In this document: positions 1 through 5,596 of the stretch, piece after piece | How the letters are laid out: each line of letters opens with the position of its first letter | How positions within the stretch are numbered: the stretch's first letter is position 1 | NCBI GenBank assembly: GCA_946886675.1 | Contig: CAMPIZ010000132.1 | Span: 1 to 5,650 of the forward strand | DNA from: an uncultured Flavobacterium sp. | GTDB taxonomy: Bacteria; Bacteroidota; Bacteroidia; Flavobacteriales; Flavobacteriaceae | Length of the DNA: 5,650 bases | Direction: 5' to 3' | The notes under the pieces: generated by a model | What the model was told of the DNA's origin: nothing | The model's database searches: none | The model's input: only the letters and a program-made list of their open reading frames with translations | Made by a program: the position numbers and the translations under genes

Positions 1-352
1 TGCTTATAGGCCCTTTAACCATCATAGCCATCATGGCGTTAAACTCGCCTTCAAACTTAAGCTGAACGGCGCTTGAAGAATCAGAAGCCGCATCAATATT
101 TCCCGTTAGTGTAAACGGGAGCTTATCACTCGCAGCGCCCAGAACAATTTTGTTGGGAGCTGTTTTCTCCTTCATTTTAAGCTTTATTTCCGGCATGCCT
201 TTTAACGCAAAAATGAAAGAATCTTCTCCGGTAACTTCAAATTTTGCAATATTATCCGGCATAAGCTTTTCAAAATTCTTCACATCGCTAAGTGCATCAA
301 AAATGTATTGTGCAGGTTTTTCAACCGTAACTTTAGGGCTTTCTAAATTCAT
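1..352 (-). CDS. SRPBCC-fold (START/Bet v1-like) protein, C-terminus cut off by window edge
   Basis: The first 117 residues are visible; the 3' end lies beyond base 1. The protein begins MNLESPKVTVEK, and the segment PAQYIFDALSDVKNFEKLMP (residues 13-32) is the typical first strand and helix of small SRPBCC proteins, where a ligand-binding cavity is built from a curved beta sheet and a long C-terminal helix. That final helix is missing here; family members of this type are usually about 130-150 residues, so probably only 15-30 residues are lost. There is no signal peptide or membrane segment, so it is predicted cytoplasmic. The start is fixed by an in-frame stop six codons upstream. It lies 40 nt downstream of pyrE on the same strand and is probably co-transcribed with it. 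The ligand and function are unknown; nothing in the sequence ties it to pyrimidine synthesis beyond position. Family assignment is from overall pattern, not from catalytic residues. Confidence 0.8.
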   Translation of the reverse strand, partial: MNLESPKVTVEKPAQYIFDALSDVKNFEKLMPDNIAKFEVTGEDSFIFALKGMPEIKLKMKEKTAPNKIVLGAASDKLPFTLTGNIDAASDSSSAVQLKFEGEFNAMMAMMVKGPIS

Positions 353-392
353 GTTTATGGTTTCAGTTTACTGAATATTTCTTATATCATTA

Positions 393-1034
393 TTATTGCC
401 CCCAGGTATCGGGAGTTTTTCTCCATTCCTGAAGCGCTTCCTGCTCTTCTTCTGTTATGTATTGTTTGGAAACCGCAAGATCCAGCAGGTTTTCATAATT
501 GCCAAGGGTATTAAGTTTAACCCCTGCATTTTTAAAGTTTTCTACAGATACATCAAAACCATAAGTAAAAATAGCTACCATACCTTTTACGTTAGCTCCT
601 GCAGCTTTTAAGGCTTCTACGGCCAAAAGGCTGCTTTTCCCGGTACTTATAAGGTCTTCTACCACAACCACACTTTGCCCTTTCTGTAAAAAGCCTTCTA
701 CCTGGTTCTGGCGGCCGTGTTTTTTAGGTTCTGGGCGAACATATACAAACGGAAGCCCCATATACTCTGCAACGAGCATACCTATGCCTATGGCACCCGT
801 GGCTACACCGGCAATAACATCCGGCTTGCCATATTCCTTTTCAATTTGCCTTGCAAACTCCTCTCGTATATAATTCCTTATAGGGGGGAATGACAGCGTA
901 ATCCTGTTATCGCAATATATGGGAGACTTCCACCCTGAAGCCCATGTAAAAGGATTTTTAGGATTTAATTTAATTGCGTTTATTTGTAAAAGCAATTCAG
1001 CTGTTTTTTTAGCGGTATCTGTATTAAAAATCAT
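393..1034 (-). CDS. pyrE: Orotate phosphoribosyltransferase
   Basis: PyrE transfers the phosphoribosyl group of PRPP to orotate, giving OMP in the fifth step of de novo UMP synthesis in the cytoplasm. The 213-residue product has the full set of family motifs: the orotate-binding segment FTWASGWKSPIYCDNR (residues 29-44), the flexible catalytic loop with RPEPKKHGRQNQVEG (100-114, catalytic lysine region K104/K105 with H106), and the PRPP-binding signature VVVVEDLISTGKSS (122-135, acidic pair E126-D127). Length is normal. The reading frame is open for 17 more codons upstream (to 1085), but that part runs through the opposite-strand NUDIX gene, and the conserved protein begins at MIFNTDTAKK, so the ATG at 1034 was chosen. 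It is divergent from the NUDIX gene with 7 nt between start codons and is followed by the SRPBCC gene. No pyrimidine attenuator or leader is visible; there is essentially no room for a 5' leader. Confidence 0.97.
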   Translation of the reverse strand: MIFNTDTAKKTAELLLQINAIKLNPKNPFTWASGWKSPIYCDNRITLSFPPIRNYIREEFARQIEKEYGKPDVIAGVATGAIGIGMLVAEYMGLPFVYVRPEPKKHGRQNQVEGFLQKGQSVVVVEDLISTGKSSLLAVEALKAAGANVKGMVAIFTYGFDVSVENFKNAGVKLNTLGNYENLLDLAVSKQYITEEEQEALQEWRKTPDTWGQ

Positions 1035-1038
1035 AGTA

Positions 1039-1046
1039 CAAATGTA
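1039..1046 (-). promoter_or_regulatory. Putative -7 promoter element of pyrE (TAnnTTTG type)
   Basis: On the minus strand this reads TACATTTG, a perfect match to the Bacteroidota -7 consensus TAnnTTTG. It ends 4 nt before the pyrE ATG, so the transcript would start at or within a few bases of the start codon (leaderless or nearly so). The element covers bases 1-3 of the NUDIX start codon on the other strand. I see no convincing -33 TTTG/TTG at the usual 17-23 nt upstream; that region is A/T-rich only. It is also the right half of a short symmetric sequence, TACA-AA-TGTA, at 1037-1046. Confidence 0.5.
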
Positions 1047-1650
1047 TAAAGTTTTTGTTAACGATAAGCCACTTTTTTTAACCAACCAGGTGGAAAAAGA
1101 AACCGACTTCAGTAATTTTCTTCTGGAGAGTGTTGATATAGAGCAGCTTATTATTAAGATGTTTAATAATAAGATTAAAAAGGCTTTTTTATATCATCCT
1201 GACGAAAAGGAAATTCTTAAAAAACTGAAGGAAAAAATTTCGGTGGTAAAGGCCGGGGGCGGACTAGTTTTTAACAAAAAAGGCGAAGTCCTTTTTATTT
1301 TTCGTAATGGGAAATGGGATTTGCCAAAAGGCGGTATAGAAAAAGGTGAGGGGATAGAGGAAGCAGCCATACGTGAAGTGAAAGAAGAAACAGGGGTTAA
1401 AAAGCTGAATGTTGTACAAAAACTGCAAAAAACCTATCATGTATTTAAGCGTAATGGCAGCTATAAGCTAAAAATCACGCATTGGTATGAAATGAAAACC
1501 GATTATACCGGTAAACTGCAGGGGCAGGAAAACGAGGGTATAGAAAAAGTAGCGTGGCTTAACCAGGAACAGATAAAAGAGGCACTCACAAATTCTTATG
1601 AAAATATAAAACTGCTGTTTGAAGAAGCCCCCGCTGTTAAGGAAGGATAA
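1042..1650 (+). CDS. NUDIX hydrolase with Bacteroidota-type N-terminal extension
   Basis: The 202-residue product carries a complete Nudix box, G-x5-E-x7-R-E-V-x-E-E-x-G-V, at residues 97-119 (G97, E103, R111, E112, E115, E116, G118), so it should be an active Mg-dependent pyrophosphohydrolase acting on a nucleoside diphosphate linked to some moiety. The Nudix domain runs from about residue 68 (VVKAGGGLVF) to about 190. Residues 1-67 are an extra N-terminal region (MYKVFVNDKPLFL..., FLLESVDIEQLI..., YHPDEKEILKKL) that I recognise only as a conserved companion of this Nudix type in flavobacteria. No signal peptide is present. An in-frame start exists upstream at 919, but it would run 116 nt into the antisense of pyrE, and the family begins at MYKVF. 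Substrate cannot be predicted from the motif. It is divergent from pyrE, and its last 14 bp overlap the end of the convergent membrane metalloprotease-like gene. Confidence 0.93.
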   Translation: MYKVFVNDKPLFLTNQVEKETDFSNFLLESVDIEQLIIKMFNNKIKKAFLYHPDEKEILKKLKEKISVVKAGGGLVFNKKGEVLFIFRNGKWDLPKGGIEKGEGIEEAAIREVKEETGVKKLNVVQKLQKTYHVFKRNGSYKLKITHWYEMKTDYTGKLQGQENEGIEKVAWLNQEQIKEALTNSYENIKLLFEEAPAVKEG

Positions 1651-1653
1651 CAG
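1634..1653. terminator. Hairpin spanning both stop codons of two convergent genes (possible bidirectional terminator)
   Basis: CTGTTA (1634-1639) and TAACAG (1648-1653) are perfect 6-bp inverted arms around an 8-nt loop. With base 1633 bulged, two further C-G pairs (1631-1632 with 1654-1655) can extend the stem. The stop codon of the NUDIX gene (1648-1650) lies in one arm and the complement of the minus-strand gene's stop codon (1637-1639) in the other, so the two stops pair with each other. Neither side is followed by a clear T-tract, so it is not a classical intrinsic terminator. It may slow or end converging transcripts, or simply be chance. Confidence 0.3.
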
Positions 1654-2314
1654 GGCCAATAACTTTCATCCATAAAGTAAAGCCAATAATACTGCCTGTA
1701 AGCCCAGCCGAAATAAATGTAAAACGTTGCTGTTTAGGTATAAACCTAAAAGTTACTATGATTAATAGTATAGAGGCAATTAATGCTGTTAGAAAAGTAA
1801 CAGACCATATAGGCCATTGATAATGTCTTGCTATAAAAATCTCATCACTATAGCCACTCCACTTCCACGTTTTTAAAAAACGTAATGTTGCAAAAAGGAA
1901 ATTAAATATTTGTCTCGCCCAAAAGAAAGTTAGGAAAACAAAAGACCACTGCAATAGGGTTAGTCTATCGTCAATTTTTTTACGATTAAACCATAGCAAA
2001 AGAAAACCAAATGTACCAGTTACCATAGTTTGTATGGGACCTGACATAGTAATTAACGTTTGTTCGTAATTATATTGCAATATTAATTTATCATGGTTAT
2101 AAGTTGTGGTTTTGTTGCTAAATGACTCTTTTAAATTTATTTCCGTAGGTCCGTCATAAATGCTACAACTACTATAATGCAGTTCAGTCTTATAGCCTAA
2201 TATTTTGGCAAAAACTATGTGTCCATACTCATGCGTTAGCGTACCTACTACCGTAGCAAATATAAAACCTAAAACCAGATAAATAAATAAACGGAAGTGT
2301 AAGGTGAAGGTCAT
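1637..2314 (-). CDS. Integral membrane HExxH protein, M50/site-2-protease-like putative metallopeptidase
   Basis: The 225-residue protein has about five hydrophobic helices (roughly residues 8-26, 86-109, 118-144, 168-191, 198-222). At the end of the first is THEYGH (27-32), an HExxH zinc site with H28 and H32 as ligands and E29 as catalytic base, placed in or beside a membrane helix as in M50 intramembrane proteases. SGPIQT (91-96) in the second helix resembles the AGPxxN-like turn of that family. A plausible third zinc ligand is D157 in YSDE, but the classical NPDG motif is absent. A hydrophilic segment at residues 41-85 separates the first two helices. It could be a protease releasing a membrane-bound regulator, or a non-proteolytic relative; the target is unknown. 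The start follows the M14 gene by 6 nt, so it is probably last in the ddl-coaD-M14 operon. Its GC content (about 33% over 1801-2280 by hand count) is below that of ddl (about 40%), which partly reflects Phe/Ile-rich helices but may also indicate later acquisition. Confidence 0.72.
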   Translation of the reverse strand: MTFTLHFRLFIYLVLGFIFATVVGTLTHEYGHIVFAKILGYKTELHYSSCSIYDGPTEINLKESFSNKTTTYNHDKLILQYNYEQTLITMSGPIQTMVTGTFGFLLLWFNRKKIDDRLTLLQWSFVFLTFFWARQIFNFLFATLRFLKTWKWSGYSDEIFIARHYQWPIWSVTFLTALIASILLIIVTFRFIPKQQRFTFISAGLTGSIIGFTLWMKVIGPVILP

Positions 2315-2320
2315 GAATGG

Positions 2321-4048
2321 TTAGTTTAACTTCCTGTAAACAGGATACTGTAAATGCGATTTTTCATAATAAACAGATTGACTATATATCCAGTCCAGTT
2401 GTGCTTTGCCACTTTCGGCAAAGGTTTTGTCTTCCTGTTTCTTTTTCTCAAAGGCAGCTTTTAGTTTAGCATCATCCTTAAGAAGTTTTGCGGCTGTGTC
2501 TTCAAACACATAAGCAGAAAAATATTCTTTTTGTTGTAGTATGGCATCAAAAAAGTTCCAGTTAAAGTAAGAATCCGGAGCCTCAGGCTCCAGTGTTTCC
2601 AACAGGTACTTAACGCCCGGCTGCTGAGTGTTTATAATAAAATCACCTTTATGAAACTGTACTTTCTCGGTTTTTACATCTACCTGAGTATTACTATGCG
2701 GATAGTGGCCCTCATAAGGATAACTACTGGTGTTATAATTTGCAATATGGTAGCTTTCCACTTCAATTACCATATCATTTTCCAACGGTTGCATTACTAT
2801 GCCGTTAAGCTTTAGCAGCTCGATAACATTCCACCACGACTTAGGGATAATATAAGCCTGAGGTATGGTAATCTGCTTTACAGGAGAATATTGCTGATAG
2901 TAAGGGATATTTTTCTTAAAAGGCTTATTTCTGTCATAAAACAATCTATCCTGCCCGGAAACTTCACTGGGCTTAAAGCCTCCTTCATACCCTAAAAATT
3001 CCAGTTGGGTAACTTTGCTTTTATCAAGCTCCCAAAGCAGCGTGTATTTCATCCCGGGCTTGTAGTTATTAGTGTTTTCCGTACGTAATTGTTTTATGTG
3101 GTTATAGTTCTTCTCTATATAATTAATAGTAGAAACCATATACTCATAAGTTACCCTGACACGTGGAGCATAGTCTTTCAGCATGTGTGTTTCGGGCATT
3201 GAACCGGGCACGTTAAACATTGAGGCATATCCCGTAGAATATCTGGGATAATCCATAAACTGCTCAAAACCGCCATCAGGCTTTTCATCATGAATATTTA
3301 CATATGGCGTAGCTTCAATATCTTTTTTCTTTAGCTCATCAAGTATGGCAGGCATCATTTCTTCCTTAAAGTAGCTGCCCAGCTTTCCACCAAGTTTTTG
3401 ATGGTGTGTGGCTATATAAGTAAATATATATTGGTAATCGGCACCATTGCTTACATGGTTATCAATAAAAATATCGGGATTTACTGTATGGAAAATCTCT
3501 GCAAAACTCCGGCTGTTTTTAGTGTCAGACTTCAGGAAGTCCCTATTCAGGTCATAATTACGTGCATTGCCTCGAAAACCATAACTTTCCGGCCCGTTTT
3601 GGTTTGCGCGTGTGTGGGAGTTACGGTTAAGCATACCCCCAATATTATATACAGGTATGTTTACAACTACAGTATTTTTAAGTTCCGGTAATTTACCTGT
3701 GGCAAGATCACGGTACAGCATCATTGTGGCGTCTATACCATCGGGCTCGCCCGGGTGTATGCCATTGTTTAATAATAAAACAGCCCTGTTTTTATGAATA
3801 GAATTAAAGTCGAAGCTTCCCTGCGGATCAAAAATAACAATATGCAATGGCTCACCGCAGTCGGTTTCTCCCATTTTAAGCATTTTTATACTTTCAAAAC
3901 CATCATCCAGCAATTTAAAATAGGCAATAGTTTCAGTATAAGTTGCGGTTTGATTGCCATTGCCTTTTTCAAAAGGCGTTAGCAGTTTATCGTTATTTTG
4001 TGCCATAAGCTGAAAAGAAATCAATAATATAAACAGAGGCTTTTTCAT
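2321..4048 (-). CDS. Exported M14-family zinc carboxypeptidase-like protein
   Basis: The 575-residue product starts with a signal peptide (MKKPLFILLISFQLMAQ, likely cut near Q17), so it acts in the periplasm, at the outer membrane or outside. The M14 domain follows: HPGE (H98, E101) in a GIHPGEPDG context gives two zinc ligands, IDNHV (H198) the third; the arginine/asparagine segment RNYDLNRDF (163-171) matches the substrate carboxylate-binding part, and E286 in PETHML is my candidate for the catalytic glutamate. The roughly 250 residues after the peptidase domain have no motif I recognise. A TTG codon directly upstream (4051) would add one residue, but the ATG at 4048 gives a normal Met-Lys-Lys signal peptide and was chosen. 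The start is 5 nt after coaD. Substrate is unknown; M14 includes digestive, protein-processing and cell-wall peptide-cleaving enzymes. Operon position with ddl makes a cell-wall role possible, but that is inference. Confidence 0.88.
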   Translation of the reverse strand: MKKPLFILLISFQLMAQNNDKLLTPFEKGNGNQTATYTETIAYFKLLDDGFESIKMLKMGETDCGEPLHIVIFDPQGSFDFNSIHKNRAVLLLNNGIHPGEPDGIDATMMLYRDLATGKLPELKNTVVVNIPVYNIGGMLNRNSHTRANQNGPESYGFRGNARNYDLNRDFLKSDTKNSRSFAEIFHTVNPDIFIDNHVSNGADYQYIFTYIATHHQKLGGKLGSYFKEEMMPAILDELKKKDIEATPYVNIHDEKPDGGFEQFMDYPRYSTGYASMFNVPGSMPETHMLKDYAPRVRVTYEYMVSTINYIEKNYNHIKQLRTENTNNYKPGMKYTLLWELDKSKVTQLEFLGYEGGFKPSEVSGQDRLFYDRNKPFKKNIPYYQQYSPVKQITIPQAYIIPKSWWNVIELLKLNGIVMQPLENDMVIEVESYHIANYNTSSYPYEGHYPHSNTQVDVKTEKVQFHKGDFIINTQQPGVKYLLETLEPEAPDSYFNWNFFDAILQQKEYFSAYVFEDTAAKLLKDDAKLKAAFEKKKQEDKTFAESGKAQLDWIYSQSVYYEKSHLQYPVYRKLN

Positions 4049-4053
4049 CAAAA

Positions 4054-4509
4054 TTATTTTACCCTTACAGAATCGGGAACAAGGATAGTATAATCTCCAC
4101 CGTTGCGTAAAACATCACGAACAATGCTGGAACTTATATATGAAGTTTTTGCAGCGGTAAGCAGGAACACAGTTTCTATTCTAGAAAGTTCACGGTTAGT
4201 ATGTGCAATAGCTTTTTCAAACTCAAAATCGGCTGGATTGCGCAGGCCTCTTAATATAAACTGGGCACCTACTTTATGGCACAGGTCTATGGTTAGCCCT
4301 TCATAAGTAATTACCTCTACTTTTGGCTGGTCTTTAAAAGCCTCTTCTATAAAGCGTTTGCGCTCTTCAAGCGGAAACATATATTTTTTTTCGGCATTAA
4401 CTCCTATAGCTATAATAATTTTGTCAAAAAGCTTAACGCCACGTTTTATAATATCGTAGTGTCCTAAAGTTATAGGGTCAAACGATCCGGGAAATACTGC
4501 TGTTTTCAT
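4054..4509 (-). CDS. coaD: Pantetheine-phosphate adenylyltransferase
   Basis: CoaD joins 4'-phosphopantetheine and ATP to give dephospho-CoA and pyrophosphate, the penultimate step of coenzyme A synthesis, in the cytoplasm as a hexamer. The 151-residue length is typical. All nucleotidyltransferase motifs are present: PGSFDPITLGH (7-17) with the TxGH signature (T14-H17) and S9, the lysine pair K41-K42, RGLR (87-90) followed by DFEFE (94-98), and the ISSSIVR motif (125-131) that binds ATP phosphates. The ATG at 4509 puts the first motif at its usual distance from the N-terminus. It sits 5 nt after ddl and 5 nt before the M14 gene, so the three are almost certainly co-transcribed. The upstream bases are A/T-rich with no Shine-Dalgarno sequence, as expected in this phylum. 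Confidence 0.98.
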   Translation of the reverse strand: MKTAVFPGSFDPITLGHYDIIKRGVKLFDKIIIAIGVNAEKKYMFPLEERKRFIEEAFKDQPKVEVITYEGLTIDLCHKVGAQFILRGLRNPADFEFEKAIAHTNRELSRIETVFLLTAAKTSYISSSIVRDVLRNGGDYTILVPDSVRVK

Positions 4510-4514
4510 AAATT

Positions 4515-5492
4515 TTATTTTTTTGCCAGTGCCTGTTCAATGGCATTATCAAATAACTGAGGCAGGGTTATGCCGGCCTCGCGTGCCTGCTGGGGCAAGA
4601 TACTTTCTGCGGTAAGCCCAGGTACGGTATTCATCTCCAGCATGTATGGTTCTTCGTTTACAATAATAAATTCACTGCGTGAAAAACCTTCCATCTTTAA
4701 TATTTCATATATGCGCTTAGCAATACTGTTTACTTTTTGGGTAAGTTCATCAGAAATCCTTGCCGGGGTTATTTCCTGAGATTTTCCTAAGTATTTGGCA
4801 TCGTAATCAAAAAAGTCGTTTTCCGATACAATTTCTGTTATAGGAAGCACTTTTACCTCATTGTGATATTTTATTACGCCTACCGATACTTCTGTACCAT
4901 CCAGAAAGCTTTCTATAATAATTTCGTTATCCTCTTTATAGGCATTTTGAATCGCCGGAAGCAACTCTTCTTTAGTTTTTACTTTTGAGATTCCAAAACT
5001 GGAACCCGACCTGTTGGGCTTTACAAAACAGGGAAGGCCAACTCTTTCTATAATTGTCTGTTCGTGTATTTCGTCACCCAGATTAAGATAGTAAGAAGTA
5101 GCGGTTTTTATTCCGTACGGTTTTAAAACCGAAAGAAGGTCGCGTTTATTAAATGTAAGTGCAGCTTGGTACGGATTGCATGATGTTTGCGGAATATGCA
5201 GCAGTTCCAGGTAGGCCTGCATAAGCCCGTCTTCGCCTGGTGTACCGTGAATAGCGTTGAAAACCACATCAAAAGTTAGCTTATCACCCTTATAATCAAC
5301 CGAAAAATCGTGCCTGTTTACAGGATATTCATTGTTATCTTCATCAGCCATTAACCATTTATCCTTTAATATATGCAGGCGGTAAGGGGTATATTTTGTT
5401 TTGTCAAGATATTGATATACAATATTTCCGCTTTTTAGCGAGATTTGATATTCACTGGAATATCCGCCCATGATAATGGCAACATTTTTCAT
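4515..5492 (-). CDS. ddl: D-alanine--D-alanine ligase
   Basis: Ddl uses ATP to join two D-alanines into the dipeptide that ends the peptidoglycan stem peptide; it is cytoplasmic and essential in most walled bacteria. The 325-residue ATP-grasp protein shows GGYSSEYQIS (9-18, with E14 that contacts the first D-Ala), HGTPGEDG (82-89), the ATP-binding loop KPNRSGSSFGISK (158-170), the lid YDAKY (230-234), EITPA (240-244), SRSEF (271-275) and the metal-binding EMNTVPGLT (286-294). YDAKY matches the YEAKY-like lid of D-Ala-D-Ala ligases, so a Van-type D-Ala-D-Lac enzyme is unlikely. The frame is open for 33 codons upstream (to 5591), but that part has no family similarity and covers the promoter, so MKNVAIIMGG at 5492 is the start. 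It leads the operon ddl-coaD-M14-membrane HExxH protein. Confidence 0.97.
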   Translation of the reverse strand: MKNVAIIMGGYSSEYQISLKSGNIVYQYLDKTKYTPYRLHILKDKWLMADEDNNEYPVNRHDFSVDYKGDKLTFDVVFNAIHGTPGEDGLMQAYLELLHIPQTSCNPYQAALTFNKRDLLSVLKPYGIKTATSYYLNLGDEIHEQTIIERVGLPCFVKPNRSGSSFGISKVKTKEELLPAIQNAYKEDNEIIIESFLDGTEVSVGVIKYHNEVKVLPITEIVSENDFFDYDAKYLGKSQEITPARISDELTQKVNSIAKRIYEILKMEGFSRSEFIIVNEEPYMLEMNTVPGLTAESILPQQAREAGITLPQLFDNAIEQALAKK

Positions 5493-5520
5493 TATAAATA
5501 CGTTAGGTATTAGGATTTGC

Positions 5521-5548
5521 TTACACAAAAATATCATTATATGTGTAA
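5521..5548. repeat. Inverted repeat over the ddl promoter (operator candidate)
   Basis: Perfect 7-bp arms TTACACA (5521-5527) and TGTGTAA (5542-5548) are separated by 14 bp, putting the arms about two helical turns apart centre to centre. The left arm overlaps the predicted ddl -7 element, and most of the repeat lies upstream of the likely start of transcription, so a protein-binding site is more likely than an RNA hairpin. The region is AT-rich, so chance remains a real possibility. Confidence 0.35.
5526..5533 (-). promoter_or_regulatory. Putative -7 promoter element of the ddl operon
   Basis: On the minus strand this reads TATTTTTG, a perfect TAnnTTTG match. A near-consensus -33 element TTTA (consensus TTTG) lies at 5554-5557, with a 20-nt spacer, inside the accepted range. 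Transcription would then start about 5515-5521, leaving a leader of about 25-30 nt before the ddl ATG at 5492. No Shine-Dalgarno sequence is present in that leader. Confidence 0.5.
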
Positions 5549-5562
5549 ACTTATAAAGTTTA
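5546..5562. repeat. Short palindrome between the divergent ddl and PASTA-type promoters
   Basis: TAAACTT-ATA-AAGTTTA has perfect 7-bp arms and a 3-bp centre. It shares three bases with the right arm of the neighbouring TTACACA/TGTGTAA repeat and covers the expected -33 region of the ddl promoter, while lying just upstream of the plus-strand -7 element. It could be a regulator site acting on both genes. The composition is almost purely A/T, which weakens the case. Confidence 0.3.
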
Positions 5563-5572
5563 GTATTATTTA

Positions 5573-5580
5573 TAACTTTG
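5573..5580 (+). promoter_or_regulatory. Putative -7 promoter element of the partial PASTA-type gene
   Basis: TAACTTTG matches TAnnTTTG perfectly and ends 16 nt before the ATG at 5597, giving a predicted leader of roughly 10 nt. No clear -33 TTTG is seen at 17-23 nt upstream. Together with the ddl element it forms a divergent promoter pair within the 104-nt intergenic region. Confidence 0.5.
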
Positions 5581-5596
5581 CCAAAAATCATAGTAT

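Noticed and set aside
363..374. TCAGT-TT-ACTGA inverted repeat between pyrE and the SRPBCC gene
   Set aside because: The arms are 5 bp and the 2-nt loop is too tight for an RNA hairpin; no T-tract follows. Probably chance.
979..986. TTTATTTG as a NUDIX -7 promoter element inside pyrE
   Set aside because: It misses the required A at position 2 of TAnnTTTG and has no -33 partner at proper spacing, so I do not list it as a feature although a NUDIX promoter must lie somewhere near.
919..1041. Upstream in-frame extension of the NUDIX gene to an ATG at 919
   Set aside because: It would be antisense to the conserved N-terminus of pyrE, and its residues show no similarity to the NUDIX family start; the family begins at MYKVF (1042).
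1035..1085. 17-codon upstream extension of pyrE
   Set aside because: It runs through the opposite-strand NUDIX coding start and through the predicted pyrE promoter element; PyrE proteins of this type begin at MIFN.
3398..3982. Plus-strand open frames of 61-97 codons inside the M14 gene, and similar ones opposite pyrE, coaD and ddl
   Set aside because: They are antisense shadows of clearly conserved genes, with no recognisable motif and no promoter of their own.
4049..4051. TTG as start codon of the M14 gene
   Set aside because: It would add only one residue before an ATG that already gives a standard Met-Lys-Lys signal peptide with normal spacing to coaD.
5113..5131. CCGTACGG overlapping the perfect 14-bp palindrome CGGTTTTAAAACCG inside ddl
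   Set aside because: A 14-bp palindrome is expected by chance about once in a window of this size and composition, and these bases encode conserved ddl residues (VLKPYG).
5493..5591. 33-codon N-terminal extension of ddl
   Set aside because: It lies in the AT-rich divergent promoter region, lacks family similarity, and would place the GGYSSE motif far from its usual position near the N-terminus.
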